Of a stretch of 64,000 nt of DNA, positions 34,723 to 44,762 are shown one piece after another (the first letter of the stretch is position 1; the number at the start of each line of letters is the position of its first letter). Below the pieces are notes generated by a model. That model was not told the DNA's origin. It searched no databases and saw only the letters and a list, made by a program, of their open reading frames with translations. Location: contig NZ_QMEJ01000003.1 of assembly GCF_003390865.1 (NCBI RefSeq), positions 472,160 through 536,159 of the forward strand. Direction: 5' to 3'. This stretch comes from Tropicimonas sp. IMCC34011 (lineage in GTDB: Bacteria; Pseudomonadota; Alphaproteobacteria; Rhodobacterales; Rhodobacteraceae). The position numbers and the translations under genes were made by a program.

Positions 34723-36137
34723 TGGATCGCCTCCTCGCCGGTCGCGCCGGCCTCTTCCTGTGCGGGATCCGGCGTCTCGGCCGGTACGGGGTCGGCCTCT
34801 GCCATGTTCTCCGGGCCGGAGAGGTAGCCGGTGACGGACGCCGCTGGGCGCAGCGCGCTCCGGGCTGCGGCCATCACGTCCTCTCTGGTCACCGCCTCGA
34901 GGATATCCGGCCAGGTCTGGACGTCCTCGACGGTGAGCCCCACCGCGAGGGCTTCGCCGTAGCGACGGGCAAGGCCCTGGAGGCTATCCCGGGCGTAGAT
35001 TTCGCCGGCGCGAACCTGGCTCTTGATCCGCTCGAACTGCGCGGCGTCGACGCCATCCTCGAGGAACCGGTCGATCACGCGGTCGATATCGGCCTCGGCC
35101 TCTTCCAGCGAGCGCCCTTCGGCCGGCACGAGGGCGATGGAGAACGACGCGTCATCCACCGAGGTGCCGTCGTAGTAGGCGGAGGTGTAGAGCGCGACGG
35201 CCTCTTCGAGTTCGAGCGTCCGTGCCATCAGCGAGGTCTGACGGGAGCCGCCCAGAAGCGCGGCGAGAAGGGTCAGCGCCGCGGCCTCCTCCTGATCGCC
35301 GGGATCCCGCTCAGGCACGGTGTAGGTCCGCATCACGGCGGGCTGTGCGACGCGGGGATCGGTCATCTCGAGGTGGCGCGCGGCGAGCTGCGGCGGCTCC
35401 TGCGGTCGCGTCCGCTCGGGCAGGTCCGGGTTCGCCGGGATCGGGCCGAAATGGGTCTCGGCCAGTGCGCGCACCTCGTCCGGGTTCACGTCCCCCGCGA
35501 CAACGAGGATCGCGTTGTTCGGCGCGTAGTACCTCTCGTAGAAGTCCAGTGCGTCCTGGCGGGACAGCTCCTCCATCTCGTGGCGCCAGCCGATCACCGG
35601 TATGCCGTAGGGGTGGTTCAGGAACTGGGCGGCGCGGCGCTGTTCGCCGAAAAGCGCGCCGGGATCGTTCTCGACCCGCTGGTTGCGCTCCTCGAGGATC
35701 ACGTCCCGCTCCGGCAGGACGACCTCGTCGGTGAGGACGAGGTCCGTCATCCGGTCCGCTTCCATCTGCATCATCAGGTCGAGCCGGTCGGCGGCGACGC
35801 GCTGGTAATAGCCGGTGTAGTCCCAGCTTGTGAACGCGTTGTCCGAGCCGCCCTGAAGGGCAACGGTCTCGGAGAACTCGCCGCTCTCCATCTCGTCCGT
35901 ACCCTTGAACATCAGATGCTCGAGAAAATGGGCGATGCCCGATGTTCCGGCCGGCTCGTCGGCGGCACCGACCTCGTACCAGACCATGTTGACCGCAACG
36001 GGGGCGCGGTGATCCTCGATCACCACGACCTCCATGCCGTTCTCAAGCGTGAAATCCGTGACCTCTCCCACCGCCTGGGCGAAGCCCGGTGCGAGAGCGG
36101 CCGCCACGAGGGCGGCGGCGCCGGGAAGCCGCGTCAT
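34719..36137 (-). CDS. M16-family zinc metallopeptidase (active partner)
   Basis: This 472-residue peptidase carries a signal peptide (LPGAAALVAAALAPGFAQA) and an intact HFLEHLMFKGT zinc motif, with the third zinc ligand expected in the helix some 75 residues later. It should degrade peptides in the periplasm together with the inactive partner downstream. The ATG at 36137 is chosen because GGAG lies 7 bases upstream; a TTG 6 bases earlier is less likely. An outer-membrane lipoprotein and the lipoprotein signal peptidase gene lie upstream. Confidence 0.92.
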   Translation of the reverse strand: MTRLPGAAALVAAALAPGFAQAVGEVTDFTLENGMEVVVIEDHRAPVAVNMVWYEVGAADEPAGTSGIAHFLEHLMFKGTDEMESGEFSETVALQGGSDNAFTSWDYTGYYQRVAADRLDLMMQMEADRMTDLVLTDEVVLPERDVILEERNQRVENDPGALFGEQRRAAQFLNHPYGIPVIGWRHEMEELSRQDALDFYERYYAPNNAILVVAGDVNPDEVRALAETHFGPIPANPDLPERTRPQEPPQLAARHLEMTDPRVAQPAVMRTYTVPERDPGDQEEAAALTLLAALLGGSRQTSLMARTLELEEAVALYTSAYYDGTSVDDASFSIALVPAEGRSLEEAEADIDRVIDRFLEDGVDAAQFERIKSQVRAGEIYARDSLQGLARRYGEALAVGLTVEDVQTWPDILEAVTREDVMAAARSALRPAASVTGYLSGPENMAEADPVPAETPDPAQEEAGATGEEAIQ

Positions 36138-36307
36138 GGGCAATCTCCGTTACTTTGCATTCGCGGCAAGATTGCGCAGGGCCGCCGCCGCGGCAACATG
36201 CTGAACGCTCTTGTGAGAAGGCGTGTTTCCCGCGGAGGGTCTGCGCAGAGGGCTCGGGCCTGTTCGCCCGGCCTCACGTTCGGATCGGGCCGAGATCCCT
36301 CGAGACC

Positions 36308-36838
36308 TTACTCCGCCGGATCGGGCGGTGCGCCGACGGTGCGGACACCGAGGCGGCGGAAGCGTTCCAGCTCCCGGTGCTGGTCGAGCGATTGCCCCGC
36401 ATAGACGCTGTAATACCGGTTCACGTTGAACACGCGTTCCAGCAGCCGGCCGCGGTTGTCCCGCCTGAAGGCGGCATCTGCGGATGCCAGTTCGGAGCGG
36501 ATCGACGGGCGGACGCCGAAGCGGGTCACCTGATTGAGAAGCGCGGGCTCGCCGCGATACTCGCCGGAGCGGGCGAGCGCGACGGGGCTGCCGCCGAGCG
36601 CGGCGACGGTGTCTGCTTCCGGCGTGGGGTCGGTGCGGTTCGCGGCGCCGGGCGTGGGCGGCGGCAGGTCCAGCGTGCCGGGGATCTCGATGGGTTTGGT
36701 CGGCAGAATCGCGAACTCGTCCGGCTCGTTCTGCGACCGCCCGATGTTCATCAGCCCGTCATCGCCGCCGCAGGCCGCCAGAAGCGCCAGAGGCACGCAA
36801 AGCAAGGCCGCTCGTCCGACCCTCATCGCTCTGCCCAT
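36308..36838 (-). CDS. DUF3035 lipoprotein (BamF-like)
   Basis: A 176-residue lipoprotein with signal sequence and lipobox LAAC followed by GGDDG. It contains the conserved NEPDEFAILPTKPIEIP segment of DUF3035, the family described as BamF in the alphaproteobacterial outer-membrane barrel assembly complex. It should be anchored in the outer membrane facing the periplasm. lspA is 55 bases upstream on the same strand and would process it. The alternative start is the fifth codon (36826). Confidence 0.85.
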   Translation of the reverse strand: MGRAMRVGRAALLCVPLALLAACGGDDGLMNIGRSQNEPDEFAILPTKPIEIPGTLDLPPPTPGAANRTDPTPEADTVAALGGSPVALARSGEYRGEPALLNQVTRFGVRPSIRSELASADAAFRRDNRGRLLERVFNVNRYYSVYAGQSLDQHRELERFRRLGVRTVGAPPDPAE

Positions 36839-36893
36839 GACCGTCCCTCCGTTTCCGGCTTTTGTCGTTCCTTAACGGATCGCGAACGGCCCG

Positions 36894-37361
36894 TCACGGG
36901 GACTTTTTGCGCTCCCCCGTGAACAGGAGCAACCCCGCCGCACCGGCGAAGATGAACACGTCCGCGAGGTTGAAGATGTAGGGATTGTCGATCCCGCAGC
37001 AGGACATGTTGAGAAAATCCATGACGCCGGGATGGAAGACGCGATCGAGCGCATTGCCGAGCGCCCCGCCGACGACAAGGCCGGCGGAGGCGTATTGCAC
37101 CCACGTCGTGAAACTCCGCCGCGCCCAGATCGCGAGCATCAGCGAGATCGCAAGGGCAAGGCCGATCAGCACGAGCCGCGCCTCGCCCGCCGCGAAGAGG
37201 CCGAAGTTGATGCCGGTGTTGTAGCCGGTGATGAACACCAGATACGGCGGCAGGACCTCCAGCCCCCGGCTCCCCGCCACGCCGAGCCCGTAGAAGACCC
37301 AGTACTTCGACACCTGGTCGACGACGAAGGCGAGGAGAGAGGTGATCCAGAAGGTCCGCAT
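36894..37361 (-). CDS. lspA: Lipoprotein signal peptidase (signal peptidase II)
   Basis: The 155-residue, four-helix inner-membrane aspartyl peptidase cuts prolipoproteins. It has YNTGINFG, GGALGNALDRV with the first catalytic aspartate, and FNLADVFIFAG with the second. It is adjacent to purH upstream (6 bases) and to the BamF-like lipoprotein gene downstream. Confidence 0.95.
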   Translation of the reverse strand: MRTFWITSLLAFVVDQVSKYWVFYGLGVAGSRGLEVLPPYLVFITGYNTGINFGLFAAGEARLVLIGLALAISLMLAIWARRSFTTWVQYASAGLVVGGALGNALDRVFHPGVMDFLNMSCCGIDNPYIFNLADVFIFAGAAGLLLFTGERKKSP

Positions 37362-37367
37362 GGGGCG

Positions 37368-38954
37368 TCAGTGCCTGAAGTGGCGGACGCCCGTCAGCAC
37401 CATGGCGAGCCCGGCCTCGTCCGCCGCGGCGATCACGTCCTTGTCCCGCATGGAGCCGCCCGGCTGAATGACGGCCGTCGCCCCGGCTTCGGCGGCGGCG
37501 AGAAGGCCGTCGGGGAAGGGGAAGAACGCGTCGGAGGCGACGACGGAGCCGCGGGTCGGCGGCTCGGAGAGACCCAGCGCCTCGGCCATGTCCTCGGCCT
37601 TGCGCGCAGCAATGCGGGTGGAATCCACGCGGCTCATCTGGCCGGCGCCGACGCCGACGGTCGCGCCGTCCTTGGCATAGACGATGGCGTTCGACTTGAC
37701 GTGCTTCGCCACGGTCCAGGCGAAAATGAGGTCGGCCATCTCCGCCTCCGACGGCGCGCGCTTCGTCGCGACGGTGAGGCCGGCGGGGTCGAGATGATGC
37801 GCGTCGCGGTCCTGAACGAGGTATCCGCCCGAGACCTGTCTGACCGTCGTCGCGGCCGCGGCGGGATCGGCCAGCCCGTCCGTGATCAGGAGGCGAAGGT
37901 TCTTCTTCGCCGCGAAGATCTCGCGCGCCGCGTCGTCCGCGCCGGGGGCGATGACCACCTCGGTGAAGATTTCCGCGATGGCCGCGGCGGTCTCGGCGTC
38001 GAGCGGCCGGTTGAGCGCGACGATGCCGCCGAAGGCGCTCGTGCGGTCACAGTCGAAGGCGCGGGAATAGGCGTCCGCCAGGGTGGCGCCGCCGGCGACG
38101 CCGCAGGGATTGGCATGCTTGATGATGGCGCAGGCCGGGCCCTGGCCCGCGAACTCGGACACCAGCTCGAAGGCCGCGTCCGTGTCGTTGATGTTGTTGT
38201 AGGACAGCTCCTTGCCCTGCAGCTGCTTCGCCGTGGCGACGCCCGGGCGCCCGGAGCCGTCGGTGTAGAAGGCGGCGGACTGGTGCGGGTTCTCGCCGTA
38301 GCGCATGGTCTGGGCCAGGGTGCCGGCGAAGGTCCGGCGGCGGGGCGCCTCGATCTTCATCGCGCCGGCCATCCATGTGGAGACGGCGGCGTCGTAGGAT
38401 GCGGTCCGGGCGTAGGTGATCTGGGCGAGGTTGCGGCGGAACGCGAAGGACGTTGCCCCGTCATTCCCGTCCAGCTCCTCCAGAAGAGCGCCGTAATCCT
38501 CGGGATCCGTCACCACGGCAACATGGGCGTGGTTCTTCGCCGCCGCGCGCAGCATGGCCGGGCCGCCGATGTCGATGTTCTCGATGCAGGTATCCCAGTC
38601 GGCGCCTTTCGCGACGGTCGCCTCGAAGGGGTAGAGATTGACCACGAGGATATCGATGGGGGCGATGCCGTGCTCCTCCATCGACGCCGTGTGACCGGCG
38701 TCGTCCCGGAGCGCGAGCAGGCCGCCATGAACCATCGGATGCAGCGTCTTCACCCGGCCGTCCATCATCTCGGGAAAGCCCGTCAGCTCGGACACGTCCC
38801 GCACCTCGAGGCCGGCGGCGCGAAGCGCCTTCGCGGTGCCTCCCGTCGAGACGAGCTCGACACCGCGCAGGCTCAGCGCGCGAGCCATCTCTTCGAGGTC
38901 GGTCTTGTCGGAAACGGAAATCAGGGCCCGTTCGGGGCGGATAAGGTCGGCCAT
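37368..38954 (-). CDS. purH: Bifunctional AICAR transformylase / IMP cyclohydrolase
   Basis: This 528-residue enzyme completes IMP synthesis. The N-terminal MGS-like cyclohydrolase half reads [16 protein letters not shown] and [12 protein letters not shown]. The C-terminal formyltransferase half contains [12 protein letters not shown] and [10 protein letters not shown]. The length is standard. It is packed between the heparinase-like gene and lspA with short spacers and is likely transcribed with them. Confidence 0.97.
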   Translation of the reverse strand: MADLIRPERALISVSDKTDLEEMARALSLRGVELVSTGGTAKALRAAGLEVRDVSELTGFPEMMDGRVKTLHPMVHGGLLALRDDAGHTASMEEHGIAPIDILVVNLYPFEATVAKGADWDTCIENIDIGGPAMLRAAAKNHAHVAVVTDPEDYGALLEELDGNDGATSFAFRRNLAQITYARTASYDAAVSTWMAGAMKIEAPRRRTFAGTLAQTMRYGENPHQSAAFYTDGSGRPGVATAKQLQGKELSYNNINDTDAAFELVSEFAGQGPACAIIKHANPCGVAGGATLADAYSRAFDCDRTSAFGGIVALNRPLDAETAAAIAEIFTEVVIAPGADDAAREIFAAKKNLRLLITDGLADPAAAATTVRQVSGGYLVQDRDAHHLDPAGLTVATKRAPSEAEMADLIFAWTVAKHVKSNAIVYAKDGATVGVGAGQMSRVDSTRIAARKAEDMAEALGLSEPPTRGSVVASDAFFPFPDGLLAAAEAGATAVIQPGGSMRDKDVIAAADEAGLAMVLTGVRHFRH

Positions 38955-38960
38955 GTCGGG

Positions 38961-40697
38961 CTACTCCCAGCTCAGATCGGCCTCAGCCCCACCGGCGAGG
39001 TCGCGGATGCCGGCGGGGGTACCTTGCGCTTTCGCCAAGGTCCAGCCGATCTGCGCCGCGGACCCGCCGATTCGCCCCGGCAGGACGATCTGACGCGTCG
39101 CCCGCGGTTTCAGGCGCCCGCGTTCAAGATAGACGGACGGCACGAGGCTGATACCGTCCGCGCCCGTCTGCTCGAACACCCAGACCTCGCCGCTCGGAAG
39201 CCCGAGGGTCAGACTCTCGCCCTCCATCCGTGCCTCGACCGAGGGGTGCAGGTGGAATCGCACGGAGAACGGCACGCCGCCTGCGCCCGTCTCCCCGAGC
39301 CGCCTCTCGAGGAGCGCCCGGTCCGCCTCGCTGAGCGCGCCGAGCGTGTCCTCCCCGGTCAGCGTCCGTCCGTCCCGGGAAAGAACGAGGGTGCGCACGT
39401 GGGTCAGTCCGTGGGTCGCGATATAGCCGTCATGTCCGGCCACGATCTTCTGCTCGCCGGCCGTGCCACCGCGCTGGAGCCGGACCTCGCCGGGACGATG
39501 GCGCAGCTCGTCGCCCGCGGAGCCCGCGGCGAGGCGGGAGGACCAGACGCCATCGAGCCCCAGCGTCGAATGGCTCTGGGTCGACCGCCCGGCGCGCCGC
39601 CACGTCTCCCCGAACGTCGCGCCGGAGCCACAATTGACGATCAGCGGCCGACGCCCGGAGGTCAGTTCGAAGGCAAGCGTCGAGGCGTGGCCGTCCGGCC
39701 CGCCGGGGGGCGGAGCCGCATCCATGATGACGGAGGTTCGACCGGCCGCGAGGCGGGCATAGCCCATCGTGGGACCCTCGGGAGGCGCGGTGCGGCGGCC
39801 CCATGCGGACAGGGCGAGGTCGAGACGCCCTTCGGCGCCGCGTCCGCCGCCATGAAACCGCGCCAGCCCCCCGTCGGCGTGGCGCAGTGCCCGGAGCACG
39901 GGCGCGCTTCGCTCCAGGGCCTGTGTCAGGGCGCCCGGCGGCGTCCGACCGGCGTCCTCGAGCGCCTGGGATGTCCACGACAGGAGGGTGAAGACGTCCA
40001 GCAGCTCCTCGGGATTGCGGCTGCGGAGGGCGCCGCCCGCGTCGATCTGCCGGCCGCATTCCTTCGCCAGACCGCGCAGGGCCGGATCCATCCGGACCGC
40101 CGTGCCTGCCTGCGACAGCGTCGACAGTATCAGCCCGCACAGGGCCTCGATCCGCGGCCGTCCGGCCGGCGCCGCGCTCCATCTCTTCGACACGAAGACG
40201 GTCTGCCCGGCGAGCGATGCGAGGAAGTCCCGCCGCCTTGTGGCGGTCTGACCACGGAGCAGGAACGGTGCGTGCTGGACCCATCGCACCAGCCGCCGCC
40301 CGGCGAGCTCCGGCGTCCAGCCCTCCCCGCGCCCTTTGCCGTGGCGGGCGATCCAGCCCCATGTCCAGTCCTGCGCCGCGCGCCGCGCCCGGGCATCGCC
40401 GAGCGCCGCCAGGTCGTCGAGCCAGCCGAATCCCTGCCGCGCGCGCTCGAAGCCGGGGCCGGGCGCCTCGATATCCCAGATCGCCGTGTCCGGCGCTTCG
40501 ACGAGATGGCCCGCGAAGAGAAAGTCGCCGGCAAGAAGCTGGCGGCCAAGAGCGACGGAGCCGATCATCCGTGGCTCGCTGACGCTTTCGAAACTGTCCG
40601 GGGGCGGGGTGCGCGCCGCGCGGCGGGCATGGAGACGGTTCAGCCAGCGCGTTCGCCGCGCGGCCCATGTCTCACCTGCCTTCGCCTCCTCCGGCAT
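38961..40697 (-). CDS. Heparinase II/III-family protein
   Basis: A protein of about 578 residues with an N-terminal alpha/alpha toroid and a C-terminal beta-rich domain (from about 300), as in heparinase II/III. Recognisable text is RTIGS-like EPRMIGSVALGRQLLAGDF and FHGGGRGAEGRLDLAL. No signal peptide is evident, so the usual polysaccharide lyase role is uncertain. In Rhodobacterales the gene often lies beside purH and rsmB, as here. The ATG at 40697 follows GGGGGAG; a GTG at 40760 would add 21 residues without a ribosome site. Confidence 0.8.
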   Translation of the reverse strand: MPEEAKAGETWAARRTRWLNRLHARRAARTPPPDSFESVSEPRMIGSVALGRQLLAGDFLFAGHLVEAPDTAIWDIEAPGPGFERARQGFGWLDDLAALGDARARRAAQDWTWGWIARHGKGRGEGWTPELAGRRLVRWVQHAPFLLRGQTATRRRDFLASLAGQTVFVSKRWSAAPAGRPRIEALCGLILSTLSQAGTAVRMDPALRGLAKECGRQIDAGGALRSRNPEELLDVFTLLSWTSQALEDAGRTPPGALTQALERSAPVLRALRHADGGLARFHGGGRGAEGRLDLALSAWGRRTAPPEGPTMGYARLAAGRTSVIMDAAPPPGGPDGHASTLAFELTSGRRPLIVNCGSGATFGETWRRAGRSTQSHSTLGLDGVWSSRLAAGSAGDELRHRPGEVRLQRGGTAGEQKIVAGHDGYIATHGLTHVRTLVLSRDGRTLTGEDTLGALSEADRALLERRLGETGAGGVPFSVRFHLHPSVEARMEGESLTLGLPSGEVWVFEQTGADGISLVPSVYLERGRLKPRATRQIVLPGRIGGSAAQIGWTLAKAQGTPAGIRDLAGGAEADLSWE

Positions 40698-40793
40698 CGC
40701 TCCCCCGGTCAGTCTGTACGGCCGTCGGCGGACCCTAGGTAGCGCCGCGCGGGCTGTCACCGGAAGGATGCGGCTTTGCCCCGCTCCTGTGAC

Positions 40794-42062
40794 TTATGCG
40801 CCGCCCGGCTTGCGGTAGGCCGCGATCCAGAAGCCGTCGATGCCGCCTCTTTCCGCCCAGTTTTCCGGCGTGATCCGCAAGGCGCCGGGGCGCGCGGCCC
40901 AGCTCGGGTCGAGGCCGGGGACGCGGTCCATCGCCTCGGGGTCGGGCACGAGGGATGCGGGCACGGCGAGGTCCTCGCCCTCCTGCGGCAGGAGCGAACA
41001 GGTGCAGACCACGAGCCGGCCGCCGGGCCGCAACATCTCCGCCGCCCGCTCCAGAAGAGTCGTCTGCAGCGCGGCCAGCTCTCTGACCTGAGCGGCGCTC
41101 TTGATGTAGGGCAGGTCCGGGTGCCGCCGGATCGTGCCGGTTGCGGAGCAGGGGGCGTCGAGCAGGATCGCGTCGAACCCGGCCTCCGGCTGCCAGGCGG
41201 TCGCATCCGCGACGACGATCTCCGCGGCGAGGCCCGTCCGCGCAAGGTTGTCCCTCAGACGGCCCAGTCGCTGATCCGACACATCGAGGGCCGTCACCGA
41301 TGCCCCCGTCGCCGCCAGCTGCAGCGTCTTGCCGCCGGGGGCCGCGCAGAGGTCCAGCACCCGCTCGCCCGGCTGTGCGTCGAGGAGGCGCGCGGGGAGG
41401 GCCGCCGCTGCATCCTGGACCCACCAGGCGCCGTCATCGTAGCCGGGAAGCGCGGAAATCCGGCCCGGCGTCGCGAGCCGAAGCGAGCCCGTCGGCAGGC
41501 TCTCCCCCTCGGGCAGGGCGGCATCCGGGCCGCGCGGGGTCACGTCCACCGGCGGGGTGGTCTCGAAAACCGCTTCCATCTTCGCCACGCGGGCATTGCC
41601 ATAGGCAGAGGACAGACGGCCGCGCAGCCAGCCCGGCAGGCGCTTCGGCGGAGCCTTGTCCCAGCCGTCGCGTCCGTCAGCGGCCAGCTTGCGCAGGACC
41701 GCGTTCACCATTCCGCTGGAACGAGGATGCCGCTTCTTCGCCAGCGTTACCGCCTCGCTCACGACACCATGAGGCGCGCTGCCATCGACCATCAGCTCGG
41801 TTGCAGCAAGCCGCAGGATATCGCGGATTTCGGGACGTGGAGGCCGCGCGAGAAACGGGCCGAGCGCGGCATCGGCGCGGGAGGACAGGCGCAGCGTCTG
41901 CCGGGCCAGCCGCCCGGCACGGGCGCGCACCTCGGGCTGGGCGTCCTTGTAGGGGGCTTCCGCCTCCAGATCGGCGAGACTGCGGCGGTCCCGCTCGACG
42001 CCTGCGATCAGGGTCAAGGCGAGCGCTCGCGGGTCCTGAACGGCTTTCGCGCGCTGTGACAT
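40794..42062 (-). CDS. rsmB: 16S rRNA m5C967 methyltransferase
   Basis: The 422-residue enzyme joins an N-terminal NusB-like RNA-binding domain (about 10-140) to an RsmB-type methyltransferase. The SAM site is VLDLCAAPGGKT; the catalytic cysteines are in DAPCSATG and CTCSLLPQEGE. The start at 42062 gives MSQRAKAVQDPR and excludes a long out-of-gene extension upstream. It is divergent from the DUF1674 gene. Confidence 0.93.
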   Translation of the reverse strand: MSQRAKAVQDPRALALTLIAGVERDRRSLADLEAEAPYKDAQPEVRARAGRLARQTLRLSSRADAALGPFLARPPRPEIRDILRLAATELMVDGSAPHGVVSEAVTLAKKRHPRSSGMVNAVLRKLAADGRDGWDKAPPKRLPGWLRGRLSSAYGNARVAKMEAVFETTPPVDVTPRGPDAALPEGESLPTGSLRLATPGRISALPGYDDGAWWVQDAAAALPARLLDAQPGERVLDLCAAPGGKTLQLAATGASVTALDVSDQRLGRLRDNLARTGLAAEIVVADATAWQPEAGFDAILLDAPCSATGTIRRHPDLPYIKSAAQVRELAALQTTLLERAAEMLRPGGRLVVCTCSLLPQEGEDLAVPASLVPDPEAMDRVPGLDPSWAARPGALRITPENWAERGGIDGFWIAAYRKPGGA

Positions 42063-42151
42063 TTGCCTCGGGCCTCGTTGCACGGTGGTCTGCGCGGCGT
42101 ATATGAGGGGCATCCCTGCCGCAAGTTGCCCTGAAGGGGCGGAAGGACGCC

Positions 42152-42337
42152 ATGACCGACACGCCAGAGACCCGTCCGGAGCTTCCCGATGCCGCGCGCC
42201 GTGCCCTCGCCGAGGCGGCCGAACGCCGCGAGAAGGACAATCGGCCTGACCTTCCCCCGGAACTCGGTGGCCGCGACGGCCCCGAACCCGTTCGCTACGG
42301 CGACTGGGAACGCAAGGGAATCGCGGTCGACTTCTGA
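42152..42337 (+). CDS. DUF1674 protein (SdhAF4-like succinate dehydrogenase assembly factor)
   Basis: A 61-residue protein with the family's C-terminal block GGRDGPEPVRYGDWERKGIAVDF-like sequence (residues 39-61). Its mitochondrial relative SDHAF4 helps the flavinated subunit of succinate dehydrogenase. The N-terminal 38 residues are charged and probably disordered. It sits alone between the divergent rsmB and the converging dapB. Confidence 0.85.
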   Translation: MTDTPETRPELPDAARRALAEAAERREKDNRPDLPPELGGRDGPEPVRYGDWERKGIAVDF

Positions 42338-42351
42338 CGTCGCCGCTACCC

Positions 42352-43161
42352 TCAGAGTCCCAGAACGTCCGCCATCGAATAGTGGCCGGGCCCTTGCGAC
42401 TGACCCCAGAGCGCGGCTCGAACGGCGCCCCGCGCGAAGATCGCCCGGTCCGTCGCCACGTGCCGCAGAACGACTCGCTCGCCCTGGCCGGCCAGAATGA
42501 CGTCATGCTCGCCGACGATGTCGCCTGCGCGGATGGCCGAGAAGCCGATTGTCCCGGCCTCGCGTGGACCCGTTATCCCGTCCCGCGCGGCGCGGTACAC
42601 CTTCTCCAGATCCTGCCCGCGCCCCTCGGCGGCGGCTTCGCCCAGCATGAGCGCCGTGCCCGATGGCGCGTCCACCTTGTGGTGATGGTGCGCCTCGACG
42701 ATCTCCACGTCCCATCCCTCGAGCGACGCGGCCGCCTGCTTTGCAAGCTGAACGAGCAGGTTGACCCCGAGGCTCATGTTGCCGGCGCGCACGACGACGG
42801 CATGGCGCGCGGCCGCATCGATCCGCGCGATGTCCTCGCTGGACAGGCCCGTCGTGCCGATCACGTGGACCGCGCGCGCCTGTGCCGCGAGATCCGCCAT
42901 GGCGACCGTCGCGGCGGGGGCAGTGAAGTCGATCACGCCCTGCGCAGAGGCCATCGCTTCAAGCGGATCGTCGGTCACTACGACGCCGAGCGGAGCGCTG
43001 CCCATCGCCTCGCCGGCATCGCTCCCGATCCAGTCATGACCCGGTCGTTCCAGGGCTCCGGCGATGCGCAGATTCGGCTCTTCCGACAGCACCTGCAGGA
43101 GCATCCGGCCCATCCGGCCCGAGGCTCCGGCCACTACGATTCCCGGTAGATCTCCGGCCAT
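42352..43161 (-). CDS. dapB: 4-hydroxy-tetrahydrodipicolinate reductase
   Basis: The 269-residue enzyme reduces the dipicolinate precursor in lysine and diaminopimelate synthesis. It shows the NAD(P) loop [13 protein letters not shown], the [10 protein letters not shown] segment and the substrate motif [15 protein letters not shown]. The ATG at 43161 follows GGAGACG. A 320-base gap to the divergent rbfA probably carries both promoters. Confidence 0.96.
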   Translation of the reverse strand: MAGDLPGIVVAGASGRMGRMLLQVLSEEPNLRIAGALERPGHDWIGSDAGEAMGSAPLGVVVTDDPLEAMASAQGVIDFTAPAATVAMADLAAQARAVHVIGTTGLSSEDIARIDAAARHAVVVRAGNMSLGVNLLVQLAKQAAASLEGWDVEIVEAHHHHKVDAPSGTALMLGEAAAEGRGQDLEKVYRAARDGITGPREAGTIGFSAIRAGDIVGEHDVILAGQGERVVLRHVATDRAIFARGAVRAALWGQSQGPGHYSMADVLGL

Positions 43162-43481
43162 GTGTCGTCTCCATCACTGAGTGGGTCCCGCATAGACCGG
43201 CAACGCGCCCCGCGCAAAGGTGATGCGCGGTGCGCGAGGCGATGAAGCGCCATGCAGCCCGGCGAAGTCCTGCGAAGAGGGTCTCTCCTGCCGCAACGAT
43301 CGGTGGCGGGACCGCCCCGGGTGGAGGGGTGTTGTTCCGGTATCCTCCTCTCGTTGCCGGTTTGTTGCGCGGGTGCGCTTTCGCGTCCCGGCGTCCGTCT
43401 CCGATCCTTTTGGGTCTGCAGGGCGGTCAGCAAGACTGCATCCGCTTGCGCGGGGCGGCCGCCCTGCCTAGGTGTGCCTCC
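43162..43481. other. Intergenic region between divergent dapB and rbfA
   Basis: This 320-base stretch holds no convincing gene; the reading frames in it are low-complexity Arg/Pro-rich shadows. It must contain the dapB and rbfA promoters, but I cannot fix a clear -35/-10 pair. No strong hairpin or repeat stands out. Confidence 0.6.
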
Positions 43482-43934
43482 ATGGGACGATCCAGATTCA
43501 ACGAGCATGGCGGGGGCCCGTCGCAAAGACAGCTTCGCGTCGGCGAGCTCATCCGCCGTACGCTGTCGGACGTGTTGGCGCGCGGCGACATTCACGATCC
43601 GGAGCTGCAAAGGCTGTCGATCACCGTCGGCGAGGTGCGAACCTCGCCCGACCTGAAGGTCGCGACGGCGTTTGTCCTTCCCCTTGGCGGGCGGGGCGCC
43701 GAGGAGGCTCTGGCGGCGCTGCGGCGGAACCGGGCCGAGCTTCGACGTGCCGTCTCCAAGGAGATGACGTTGAAGTTCTCCCCGGAATTGCGATTCTCTA
43801 TCGATGAAACCTTCGATCAGATGGATCGGACCCGCGCGCTCTTCGACAGCGACGTGGTCCGCCGCGACGTCGAGGCGCCCGAGGGCGAGGACGAGACCTC
43901 CGGGCCGGCCGATACGGGGCCCGAACATGGCTGA
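43482..43934 (+). CDS. rbfA: Ribosome-binding factor A
   Basis: A 150-residue KH-like protein that matures the 30S subunit and the 16S rRNA 5' end. It has [18 protein letters not shown], the [16 protein letters not shown] beta segment and [18 protein letters not shown] 25-residue acidic tail follows. The frame is open upstream to 43230, but the ATG at 43482 gives the standard N terminus. The stop overlaps the next gene by 8 bases. Confidence 0.95.
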   Translation: MGRSRFNEHGGGPSQRQLRVGELIRRTLSDVLARGDIHDPELQRLSITVGEVRTSPDLKVATAFVLPLGGRGAEEALAALRRNRAELRRAVSKEMTLKFSPELRFSIDETFDQMDRTRALFDSDVVRRDVEAPEGEDETSGPADTGPEHG

Positions 43935-44691
43935 TCGCCCGGGCCGCCGGGTTCTCCTGCTCCTCGGCGCCCTTCTGGTGCCGGTCCTGTTTCCCCGCGC
44001 CGCCGCGGCGGAGGTGTCCTGTGAGCGGATCACCTTCGAGGATGCGCCCTACACCGTTTGCCGCGCCGATGTCGGATCGGACGACATTCGCGTCTTCTAC
44101 AGTGACGCGTCGGGCGGGATCTACGGCGGCTTCTCCTCCGTCGATACGATGCTGGCCGAAGAGGGCCGGACGCTGGCCCTTGCCATGAATGCCGGCATGT
44201 ATCACGGCGATCGCAGCGCGGTGGGCCTTCTCATCGAGGACGGAGCGGAGAAGGCGCCGATCGTCACGTCCGAGGGCCCCGGCAATTTCGGCCTTCTGCC
44301 GAACGGCGTCTTCTGCCTTACCGAGGAGGGAGCCGGCGTCGTCGAAAGCCGTGCGTTCGCCGAGGACCCGCCAGCTTGCCGTTTCGCCACCCAGTCCGGG
44401 CCGATGCTCGTGATCGATGGCGCCCTGCACCCCCGCTTCATCGAGGGAGGCGACAGCCGGCATATTCGCAACGGCGTCGGCGTCTCCGAGGATGGAACCA
44501 CGGTGTGGTTCGCAATCTCCGATGCGCGCGTGAACTTCCACGACTTCGGACGACTGTTCCGCGACAGGCTGGGCGTGCCGAATGCCCTGTATCTCGACGG
44601 CAAGGTCTCCCGCCTCCATGCTCCGTCCATCGGCCGGTCCGACCCGGGCTGGCGCCTCGGCCCCATGATCGGCGTCGCCGTCCCCCGCTGA
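43927..44691 (+). CDS. Secreted phosphodiester glycosidase-like protein (DUF2233)
   Basis: This 254-residue exported protein has a signal peptide ([22 protein letters not shown]) and a NAGPA/DUF2233 domain: [29 protein letters not shown] and [12 protein letters not shown], with RNGVGVS near the end. Eukaryotic relatives remove GlcNAc from mannose-6-phosphate diesters; the bacterial substrate is unknown. It overlaps rbfA by 8 bases and is probably co-translated with it, although the functions seem unrelated. Confidence 0.85.
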   Translation: MADRPGRRVLLLLGALLVPVLFPRAAAAEVSCERITFEDAPYTVCRADVGSDDIRVFYSDASGGIYGGFSSVDTMLAEEGRTLALAMNAGMYHGDRSAVGLLIEDGAEKAPIVTSEGPGNFGLLPNGVFCLTEEGAGVVESRAFAEDPPACRFATQSGPMLVIDGALHPRFIEGGDSRHIRNGVGVSEDGTTVWFAISDARVNFHDFGRLFRDRLGVPNALYLDGKVSRLHAPSIGRSDPGWRLGPMIGVAVPR

Positions 44692-44731
44692 GACTCGACT
44701 TCGGTTGCGACTCACCTTACCGGTGAAGTGT

Positions 44732-44746
44732 GAACAAAAGGCGAAC
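44732..44746. promoter_or_regulatory. LexA-binding SOS box of imuB
   Basis: GAAC AAAAGGC GAAC matches the alphaproteobacterial LexA consensus GAAC-N7-GAAC exactly. It lies 16 bases before the ATG of imuB, where bound LexA would block transcription until DNA damage. Confidence 0.8.
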
Positions 44747-44762
44747 AAGTGGCCACCCGCAG

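Noticed and set aside
44730..44762. GTG start for imuB 33 bases before the chosen ATG
   Set aside because: It would place the LexA box inside the coding region, and the extra 11 residues do not look like an ImuB N terminus.
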